Assembly (NCBI RefSeq): GCF_024756275.1
Contig: NZ_JANUGQ010000002.1
Span: 248,001-312,000, forward strand
Source of the DNA: Streptomyces pyxinae
GTDB taxonomy: Bacteria; Actinomycetota; Actinomycetes; Streptomycetales; Streptomycetaceae
DNA length: 64,000 nucleotides
Direction of reading: 5' to 3'
Part shown: piece after piece, positions 57,899-64,000 of the stretch
How the letters are laid out: the number at the start of each line of letters is the position of its first letter
Numbering within the stretch: the stretch's first letter is position 1
Program-made: the position numbers and the translations under genes
Notes under the pieces: generated by a model
The model's input: the letters and a program-made list of their open reading frames with translations, nothing else
Databases searched by the model: none
What the model was told of the DNA's origin: nothing

Positions 57899-57933
57899 GT
57901 TGTCAGTTGTCAGTTGGCGGTTGTCAGCTGTCA
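57899..57933. repeat. Five tandem 7-bp units in the SDR-nucleotidyltransferase spacer
   Basis: GTTGTCA, GTTGTCA, GTTGGCG, GTTGTCA, GCTGTCA in direct succession, in the 205-base spacer between the dehydratase-like and nucleotidyltransferase genes. The block is A/T-richer than its surroundings. Confidence 0.85.
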
Positions 57934-58070
57934 GCCTTCGACGAGGTGTCGAACGCCGCCGGCGAGCGCGACGGCGACATCGCCGAAGGGCTGCCGGAGA
58001 GCCGCCGAAGAGCTGTCGAAGGGCCTTCCGGCTGCCGTCGGAGGCGGCCTCCGGCGTGGCCGCGGCGGGG

Positions 58071-59072
58071 TCAGACGTTGTAGATGCCGGTCTTGTAGCG
58101 GGCCAGGTTGGCCGGGTCGCGGAAGAACTCGACGGTCCGGGCGAGCCCCTGCTCCAGGTCGTGCTCCGGCGCCCAGCCGGTGGCCTCCCGGAGGCGGGTG
58201 GCGTCGGCCACCAGCCGCATCACCTCCGAGGCGGCCGGCCGGATCCGTCGGGCGTCCTCCACCACGTCCAGATCGGTGGCCATCACCTTGCCGATGAGCC
58301 GCACCAGATCTCCGACCGAGATCTCCCCGCCGGTGCCCGCGTTGAAGGTGCGGCCCACCACTCGTTCCGCCGGAGCGGTGCCCACCGCCAGGAACGCCCG
58401 CGCGGTGTCCCCGACATAGGTGAAGTCGCGGGTGGGACGGAGATCTCCCAGGGTGATGGTCCGCGAGCCCGCCGCGACCTGGCCGATGACGGTGGGGATC
58501 ACCGCCCGCATCGACTGGCGCGGGCCATAGGTGTTGAACGGGCGCAGCGTGACCACCGGGGTGCCGAAGCTCGCGTGGTAGCTGTCCGCCAGCCGGTCGC
58601 CGCCGGCCTTCGAAGCGGCGTACGGGGACTGGGTGTTGATCGGATGGTCCTCGGTGATGGGCACGGTCCGCGCCGTCCCGTAGGTCTCGCTGGTGGAGGT
58701 GTGCACCAGTCGCGGGGTGCCCAGCGCCCGGACGGCCTCCAGCACATTGAGGGTGCCGGTCACATTGGTCTCCACATAACTGTGCGGCGCCTGGTACGAG
58801 TAGGGAATCGCGATCAGCGCGGCCAGGTGGTAGACGGTCTCCGCGCCCTCCACCAGGGCCCGGACCGAGCCCGGGTCGCGGACGTCCCCGAGGACGATCT
58901 CCACCTGGTCCAGTACGTCGGCCGGGAGGGTCTCCAGCCAGCCGTACGAGGAGAACGAGTTGTACTGGGCCATGGCCCGGACCCGGTGGCCGGCGGCGAC
59001 CAGGGCCTGGGTCAGATGGGAGCCGATGAAGCCCTCGGCTCCGGTGACGGCGGCGAGCGGTGCGGTGGTCAC
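58071..59072 (-). CDS. NDP-sugar 4,6-dehydratase-like extended SDR
   Basis: A 333-residue SDR. The cofactor motif is AAVTGAEGFIGSHLTQAL, the active site has STSETYG (Ser/Thr) and SPYAASKAGGDRLADSY (Tyr-x3-Lys), and PFNTYGPRQSMRAVIPTVIGQ follows. The pattern MAQYNSFSSYGWLE after the first strand resembles LegB-type NAD-dependent 4,6-dehydratases acting on UDP-GlcNAc. A product with a keto-amino sugar would suit an amino-sugar polymer. GTG start with AGAGGAAAGG upstream. The C-terminus ends GIYNV. Confidence 0.88.
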   Translation of the reverse strand: MTTAPLAAVTGAEGFIGSHLTQALVAAGHRVRAMAQYNSFSSYGWLETLPADVLDQVEIVLGDVRDPGSVRALVEGAETVYHLAALIAIPYSYQAPHSYVETNVTGTLNVLEAVRALGTPRLVHTSTSETYGTARTVPITEDHPINTQSPYAASKAGGDRLADSYHASFGTPVVTLRPFNTYGPRQSMRAVIPTVIGQVAAGSRTITLGDLRPTRDFTYVGDTARAFLAVGTAPAERVVGRTFNAGTGGEISVGDLVRLIGKVMATDLDVVEDARRIRPAASEVMRLVADATRLREATGWAPEHDLEQGLARTVEFFRDPANLARYKTGIYNV

Positions 59073-59225
59073 GTGGCCTTTCCTCTCTGCGGTGTTTCTC
59101 TGCCGGTCCCCGACCGGCGGGGACTGGGACGGACTTGCGGGAACGGGGTCGTGGAGCCGGATGGCGCGGATCGGAGGTCGATCGGGGTGGACCGGGGAGA
59201 GTCCGTGGGGAGGGGACGGGGACGG

Positions 59226-61028
59226 TCAGGCGTGGGCGGCCGGGCTGCCGAGCCGGCGCAGCACCAGGACGACCAGCACCCCGGCGGCGGCCGTACAACA
59301 GATCACCGGCAGCAGCGGCCCCGGTGGCCGGCCGGTCAGCGCCGCCAGGGCCGTACCGCAGGCGGCGGCGAGCGCGGCGAGCGCGGGCGGCCAGGCGATG
59401 CCGAACGCCTGGAGCAGCAGCGCGGTCCAGAGGGTGGCGCCCAGGGCGACCAGCGCCCCGGGGTCGGTGCCGGTCAGCAGCGCGGCCGGCAGCAGCGGCA
59501 GCAGATAGCCGCCCAGACAGAGGCCGAGGGCGCGGGCACAGCGCAGGGTGAAGCCGCGTGCGGAGGACGAGGCGAGCAGCGCCCGTACCGCCAGCCCCCG
59601 GAACCGGTAGAGCAGCCACTCCGCCGGGCCCATGCTGAGCGTCAGGGCCACCACGGCGTACGGCCGGTCCTGCCCGGCGCACAGCACCAGCACCCCGGCC
59701 GCGAGACCGAACAGCCCGTAGGGCAGCGAACCGAGATACCCGGGCGGTACGTCCCCGGGGACCGCCGGCTCCCGCAGCGTCCCGCGCACGGCCCACCCGG
59801 CGGCCCCGGTGGCGGCTGCCACGGTCAGCAGCGGCAGCCCGGTGCGGAGCAGCGGACCCGGGTCCCACCAGGGCAGCGCCACCGCCCCGGCGGCCAGCGG
59901 CCCGAGCGACGCCAGCAGCACCCGCTCCCGGCCCAGCACCAGCAGCACCCCGGCGGCCGCCAGATACACCGACTGGCCCACCGCGATCAGCGCGGCCGGC
60001 CCCGGCCCGGCCACCAGCAACGCGGCCAGCGAGGCCAGCACGGCGCCCAGCGGAGCACCCGTCAGCAGGGCCCGCCCGGCCTCCCGGCGTCCGGTGGCCA
60101 GCCGCAGATAGGCCCGGTGGCCCACCGCCTGGCCCCAGGCCCAGGAGACCAGCGCGGCCGCCACCAGGCCGGGCACCGACCGCCCGTCCGCCTCCCAGAG
60201 CGGGGCGGTCAGCGGGAAGGCCAGCCCCGGCAGGGCGAACAGCGCCCCGCGCAGCGCGCAGCGCACATGGTCCGGGCGCCAGGGATCGGCCGGCACCGGG
60301 GGCTCGGGATAGGTGCGGGGCACCAGCCGGTAGAGCTCGGCGGCGAGCGAGAACAGGTTCGGGTGGCCGTACCGCTGCCGGATGCGCTCACCGGTCAGCC
60401 CCTCGGACTCCAGTACCGCCGCCACCTCGTAGGCGTGCACGGCCGGGGCGATCCGGTCGGCCAGCTCATGGGCCAGCTCCGCCACGGCCGGCGACCGGTC
60501 CGGCTCCGGGGCGGGGACCAGCCGCAGCGCCAGGGTGTCCCCCTGGCGCCCGTCGGGGTGCGGGGCCGTCTTGCGCGCCCGGGGCCGGGGCACCGGAGGG
60601 CGGGCCGGCCCCGGCTCCGGGGCGAGTACGACGCGGAGGGTCAGGGTGGTGTCGGCGGGGCCATCGCCGTGCGGTACCGCCGCCCGGGTGACGGCGTCGC
60701 CGTCCGGTTCGGCCGTCCGGGTGGCGCCGTCGCGGTCCGGTACCGCCGTCCGGGTGGCGCCCATGCTGTCCGGCGCGCTCCGGGCGGCGCCCCGGCGCGC
60801 AGGCAGCGGCGCCGTACCGCCTTCGCCGTGACCGCCGCCGTCGCCACCGGTGCGGCGTGTCCCGGCCGGTGCCGGAGCCGGTACCGCCCGCAGGATCAGC
60901 GTGTCGCCGCCGTCCGCCCCGCCGGTGCCGGGTGCCCTTCCCGCGCCGGGTGCCCGGCCGGTACCGCGCGTGCCGCCGTCGCGGCCCCCGGTGGCACGGT
61001 CGCCTCCGTGTCCGGTGGTCCTGCTCAT
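59226..61028 (-). CDS. 600-residue multi-pass membrane protein of unknown family in the polysaccharide cluster
   Basis: The N-terminal ~165 residues are disordered and hydrophilic, with two kinds of repeat. A DTL(I/T/A)LR(A/V/L)V(P/L)AP motif occurs three times, and an 11-residue GATRTAVPDRD-like unit is repeated three times in tandem. Residues ~180-250 look soluble (HELADRIAPAVHAYEVAAVL, GERIRQRYGHPNLFSLAAELYRL). About a dozen hydrophobic helices follow up to residue ~595. I do not recognise the family. Its ATG overlaps the PelF-like stop codon, so it probably supplies the membrane export or synthase partner that PelG provides in Pel systems; it shows no PelG-like N-terminus. Confidence 0.8.
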   Translation of the reverse strand: MSRTTGHGGDRATGGRDGGTRGTGRAPGAGRAPGTGGADGGDTLILRAVPAPAPAGTRRTGGDGGGHGEGGTAPLPARRGAARSAPDSMGATRTAVPDRDGATRTAEPDGDAVTRAAVPHGDGPADTTLTLRVVLAPEPGPARPPVPRPRARKTAPHPDGRQGDTLALRLVPAPEPDRSPAVAELAHELADRIAPAVHAYEVAAVLESEGLTGERIRQRYGHPNLFSLAAELYRLVPRTYPEPPVPADPWRPDHVRCALRGALFALPGLAFPLTAPLWEADGRSVPGLVAAALVSWAWGQAVGHRAYLRLATGRREAGRALLTGAPLGAVLASLAALLVAGPGPAALIAVGQSVYLAAAGVLLVLGRERVLLASLGPLAAGAVALPWWDPGPLLRTGLPLLTVAAATGAAGWAVRGTLREPAVPGDVPPGYLGSLPYGLFGLAAGVLVLCAGQDRPYAVVALTLSMGPAEWLLYRFRGLAVRALLASSSARGFTLRCARALGLCLGGYLLPLLPAALLTGTDPGALVALGATLWTALLLQAFGIAWPPALAALAAACGTALAALTGRPPGPLLPVICCTAAAGVLVVLVLRRLGSPAAHA

Positions 61029-62659
61029 CCGGCCACGCTCCCCGCGCCGCACGCCGCCGGTTCGCGCCCGGCCGGCCCGTTACCGGGCGCCGGACCGACG
61101 GGCGGTCCCGCCGCCGGCTCCCCGGCCGGCCGGGCGAAGTGCCCCGGAGCGTACGCCGGTTCGCGGCCGGTGCCCGTCGCGACGGCCGGAAGCGCTGTCT
61201 CCCGCTCCCGGCGCGCACCCGCGCCGGCCAGCTCCTGATAGATCGAGCGGAAGGTGTCCACGGTCTGGCGGAGGGTGAACTGCTCGATCACCCGCAGCCG
61301 GGCCGCCTCGCCCATCGCCGCCCGCCGGGGCCGGTCGGCCAGCAGCTCCAGGGCGGCCGCCGCCATTGCCTCCGGATCGCGCGGCGGCACCACCAGGCCC
61401 GTCTCGCCGACCGCCTCCCGCACCCCGCCGACATCGGTGGAGACGGTGGCCCGGCCGCAGGACATCGCCTCGATCAGGGTGAACGGGAAGCCCTCGCTGA
61501 TGCTGGAGAGCATCACCACGCTGCCGGCCGCATAGGCGTCCCTGATGTCCTCGACCCGGCCCTCGAACCGCACCGCGTCCCCGTGGCCCAGTGACCGGGC
61601 CAGTTCCTCGCACCGCTCCCGGTACGCCTCGCCGCCCCGGGGGGTACCTCCGAACAACCGCAGGGTGGCGTCCGGAAGTTCGGCGCGGACCAGGGCGAAG
61701 GCACGGATCAGTGTCTCCAGGTCCTTGATCGGGTCGACCCGCCCGGCCCAGCTCAGCACCGGACCCTGCGGCTCCGGTCCGGCGGCCGGGAAGGCGGCGG
61801 GATCGACCCCGTTGTAGACCGTGCGTATCAGCTCCGGAGGCGCCCCGCCCTGCTCCTCCCAGAGCCGGTTGTACTGGTTCCCCGGCGTGACCAGGGCGGC
61901 CTGGCGGTACGTTTCTTCGGCCAGCAGCCGGAAGAAGCCCAGCATCACCGCCTTGACCGGCCAGCGGTAGGGAGCGGTCCGGTAGCCGAGGTAGCGCTCC
62001 CTGAGGTAGACACCGTGCTCGGTGAGCAGCAGCGGCACTCCGTGCAGTTCCCGCGCGGTGAGACCGGGCAGCACCGCGATGCCGCCGCTCACGGCGTGCG
62101 CCACCCCCGTCTGCGGCGGCCGGGCGGCCAGCGGGCGCAGGGCGTGCTCCAGCAGCGAGGTCGCCGTGACCGCGTCGTGCAGGGTCGGCCGGGCGGCGGC
62201 CACCGGCAGCCCGGGGCGCTTCCAGACGGCGGTGAGCACCCGGAGCGCCCGGTCCCCCCGGAGCGCCGGACTCAGCAGCCCGTCGCGGGCGGCGGCCGCG
62301 AGCTCATACAGTGCCGGGGCGAAACCGCCCTCGCCGGCCGGGTCGAGCAGGGCGGTGAGGAACTCCTCGTACGTGTCCATCAGCCGCCGTTCCCGGCCTC
62401 CGCGCGGCGCCCGGCCGACCGGGGCCGGACCCCACATGGGCAGCGACACCACCTCCGCCACCTGGGGCGGAAGCTCCCAGACGACGGGCTCCCGGCCGGT
62501 GCCGGTGACCGCGAGGACCTGGAAGTCGATGTCGGGCATGCCGCTGACGAGCTGGTCGCACCAGACGCTGACGCCGCCGTGACTGTGGGGATAGGTGCCT
62601 TCGGTGAGGAGGGTGACACGTGCCGTGCCGGTGCCCGGAACGGAGTGCGATACGTGCAT
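61025..62659 (-). CDS. pelF: PelF-type GT4 glycosyltransferase
   Basis: A 544-residue cytoplasmic GT-B transferase. VTLLTEGTYPHSHGGVSVWCDQLV is the PelF N-terminal signature, followed by the DUF3492-type region with PLLLTEHGVYLRERYLGY and YRQAALVTPGNQYNRLWEEQGG. The GT4 donor domain has SWAGRVDPIKDLETLIRAFALVR and ISEGFPFTLIEAMSCGRATVSTDVGGVREAVG with the catalytic Glu. PelF polymerises UDP-GalNAc/GlcNAc in Pel exopolysaccharide. The last ~55 residues are Pro/Gly-rich. GGAG lies eight bases before the chosen ATG. It overlaps the next gene by four bases. Confidence 0.9.
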   Translation of the reverse strand: MHVSHSVPGTGTARVTLLTEGTYPHSHGGVSVWCDQLVSGMPDIDFQVLAVTGTGREPVVWELPPQVAEVVSLPMWGPAPVGRAPRGGRERRLMDTYEEFLTALLDPAGEGGFAPALYELAAAARDGLLSPALRGDRALRVLTAVWKRPGLPVAAARPTLHDAVTATSLLEHALRPLAARPPQTGVAHAVSGGIAVLPGLTARELHGVPLLLTEHGVYLRERYLGYRTAPYRWPVKAVMLGFFRLLAEETYRQAALVTPGNQYNRLWEEQGGAPPELIRTVYNGVDPAAFPAAGPEPQGPVLSWAGRVDPIKDLETLIRAFALVRAELPDATLRLFGGTPRGGEAYRERCEELARSLGHGDAVRFEGRVEDIRDAYAAGSVVMLSSISEGFPFTLIEAMSCGRATVSTDVGGVREAVGETGLVVPPRDPEAMAAAALELLADRPRRAAMGEAARLRVIEQFTLRQTVDTFRSIYQELAGAGARRERETALPAVATGTGREPAYAPGHFARPAGEPAAGPPVGPAPGNGPAGREPAACGAGSVAG

Positions 62660-63165
62660 GAACTGTGCTCCACGGCAGGAGAGAGGCGGGACGGCACCGC
62701 TCCGCCCGCCCGGCCGGGAGGCGCCTCTCGGCGCTTCCGGACGGGGTGGCGTGGGGTGGTGCGGTGGTGGGACGGGCCGTGCCGGCCCCTGGCTCGGGGG
62801 CACGGCGCGGAGTGCGGCGGGTCGGAGCGGTGCTGAGCGGGTGTGTGCGGTGCTGAGCGGGTGTGTGCGGGTCTGGGGTGGCGCTGTGCGGTGTGCGGGG
62901 GCCGGCGTGGTGCGGGAGCCGGCCCGGGAGCCGTGGACCCGGGGGGAGACCGGGGCGCGGCCGGGGGGCAGCGCCGTTGACGGACCGGTCGCGGGGGAGT
63001 GCGGCCGGATGGCGCCCGGACCGCCAGGGCGGTGGCCGCGGCCGGCCGGGGCGGGGAGCCCGGTCGTCCGGCCCGCCGCCGGGCGGTCGGGATGACCGGA
63101 CCGGTCGGCGGGTGACGGCCGGGCACCGGCCGGGGCCCGAGGGCTCCGGGGCGCGGTGGGCCCGG
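62660..63165. repeat. Repeat-bearing spacer between deacetylase-like and PelF genes
   Basis: No gene seen in about 500 bases. A 20-bp unit GCGGTGCTGAGCGGGTGTGT is present twice in exact tandem (62827 and 62847), in a G/T-rich stretch. Any promoter for pelF must lie here; none was identified with confidence. Confidence 0.7.
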
Positions 63166-64000
63166 CTAGCCGGCGGCGCCGTAGGGCACCGGCCGGGCGA
63201 CCCCGGCCGGGACCGGCGGACGTCCGGCCGGCACCCGGGCCGGTTCGGGCGCCGCCGCCGGGGCCGTGGCATCTGCCGCGGGCACCGCCGGCAGCGCCAG
63301 CGTCAGGCCGCCCGCGCCGTCCGGGGCGACCCGGCCGGAGACCGTACCGGCGTACGGCTCACCGAAGGCGGCCGGCCCGCCGGAGCCGGTCCGGGTGGTA
63401 CCGGCCGGCATGGTGGCGGCCACCGGCAGGCCCGCGGGCGCCGTCACCGTGACGGTGGAGCCGATCCGGTAGCCGGAAGCCCGGCCCGCCGTCACCGCCT
63501 CGTGCCAGGCGGCCCGGTCGCGCAGCTCCGCGCCGATCCCGCTCATCGGCAGGTTCACCAGCGGGGTGTCGGCGGCGAAGAGCGCGGCGTACTGGTCGAG
63601 GACCCCGTCCAGCACGGGGTAGCCGATCCGGTCCTCCGCCAGGTTCGACTGGTGGATGAAGTGCGGCCGGGGGTCGCCCGAGAGGACATGGCCGAGCGCG
63701 GTGGCGGTCTCCAGCGGCACGATGTGGTTCTGGTAACCGGTCGCCGGGTCCAGCGGCGCGTCCAGACAGGTGGTGGTGGCCAGCTCCTCGCAGAGCCCGC
63801 TGCCGCCGTGGGCGCGGCTGGTGTAGATCCAGTTGTACTCGTCGACCTGCTCCGCGATCCGGCCCGCGTTGTAGAAGATGTTGATCGGATGGCGGGCCAC
63901 GGTGAGCGCCGAGCCGACCTGACGCTGCCCGGGGTCGCGGGAGTTGTCCGCGCCCAGCCAGCGGACGCCCTCGGCGGTGACCGCGGGGGCCAGCTGAGGG
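63166..64000 (-). CDS. Agd3/PelA-like polysaccharide deacetylase, C-terminal part (5' end outside window)
   Basis: The frame is open from the window edge (LAPAVTAEGVRWLGADNSR) to the stop at 63166, giving 277 codons of a longer protein. WLGADNSRDPGQRQVGSAL, HPINIFYNAGRIAEQVDEYNWIY, CEELATTTCLDAP and RPHFIHQSNLAEDRIGYPVLDGVLDQY match the Agd3-type (CE18) deacetylase of fungal galactosaminogalactan and PelA-related bacterial proteins. FIHQSN carries a probable metal-binding histidine. The last ~110 residues look like a beta-rich accessory region with an Ala/Pro tail. It would partly deacetylate the polymer outside the cell. It is partial, so export signals cannot be judged. Confidence 0.8.
   Translation of the reverse strand, partial: PQLAPAVTAEGVRWLGADNSRDPGQRQVGSALTVARHPINIFYNAGRIAEQVDEYNWIYTSRAHGGSGLCEELATTTCLDAPLDPATGYQNHIVPLETATALGHVLSGDPRPHFIHQSNLAEDRIGYPVLDGVLDQYAALFAADTPLVNLPMSGIGAELRDRAAWHEAVTAGRASGYRIGSTVTVTAPAGLPVAATMPAGTTRTGSGGPAAFGEPYAGTVSGRVAPDGAGGLTLALPAVPAADATAPAAAPEPARVPAGRPPVPAGVARPVPYGAAG

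Noticed and set aside
57837..61238. 1133-codon plus-strand open frame opposite the polysaccharide genes
   Set aside because: Gly/Arg/Gln-rich antisense shadow of the dehydratase, membrane protein and PelF genes, with no recognisable motif.
1..64000. Mobile elements, tRNA/rRNA genes, attachment sites
   Set aside because: No transposase, integrase, phage or plasmid gene, no tRNA-like cloverleaf and no rRNA segment was recognised. The small membrane protein at 53582 resembles proteins sometimes near conjugation genes but stands alone.

Overview
The window is very G+C-rich and densely coded. The third codon position is almost always G or C, GTG starts are common, and many genes show a TANNNT-like -10 box six to eight bases before the start codon, as expected for leaderless transcripts. 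Together with the gene content (SigB/F-type and SigK sigma factors, a SpoIIE-type phosphatase, OpuC-type transporter, class A PBP) this indicates a Streptomyces-like actinomycete. No rRNA, tRNA, CRISPR array, insertion sequence, phage gene or origin was seen.

Layout. 0-5 kb: a 2-oxoglutarate/IPNS-like oxygenase, a SigB/F/G-class sigma factor, a STAS antagonist, a cold-shock protein, a secreted barrel protein and two small membrane proteins. 5-9 kb: a molybdate island (HTH-TOBE regulator, ModA, fused ModB-ModC). 9-12 kb: an iron-sulfur (6-4) photolyase-type gene and an alpha/beta hydrolase with a Cys nucleophile elbow. 11.9-26 kb: a probable organosulfur-scavenging island, with a TauD/AtsK-like dioxygenase, ROK regulator, Cys-containing leader peptide, five-part oligopeptide-type ABC importer, large arylsulfatase, VOC protein, SfnB-like flavin oxidoreductase and a cysteine-free Rrf2 regulator. 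Two near-identical 25-bp palindromes and one perfect 21-bp palindrome lie at its promoters. 26.8-33 kb: a GST-like protein, then a SigK/RskA island (sulfite-oxidase-family membrane protein, RskA, SigK, fasciclin lipoprotein, DoxX). Three promoters there share a distinctive -35/15-nt spacer/-10 architecture.

33-43.7 kb: a methyltransferase, a membrane protein, a GAF/PAS/PP2C phosphatase, an amino-sugar module (SIS, class II aldolase, DeoR), an MFS exporter, YnfA and a MalY/PatB-like lyase. 44-50.4 kb: a class A PBP whose transpeptidase motifs 2 and 3 are degenerate, and an OpuC-type osmoprotectant importer whose ATPase gene is convergent with the rest. 50.4-53.8 kb: a PIG-L deacetylase, an XRE-cupin regulator, a quinone oxidoreductase and a small membrane protein.

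53.8-64 kb (all minus strand, continuing beyond the window): an exopolysaccharide cluster. It holds an Agd3/CE18-like deacetylase (partial), a PelF-type glycosyltransferase, a 600-residue membrane protein of unknown family, a 4,6-dehydratase-like SDR, a nucleotidyltransferase, a second SDR, a GH114 endo-alpha-1,4-polygalactosaminidase-like lipoprotein and an NAGPA-type phosphodiester glycosidase. The combination predicts a Pel/galactosaminogalactan-like, partly deacetylated polymer. The most interesting systems here are this cluster, the sulfur island with its layered cis-regulation, and the SigK regulon.
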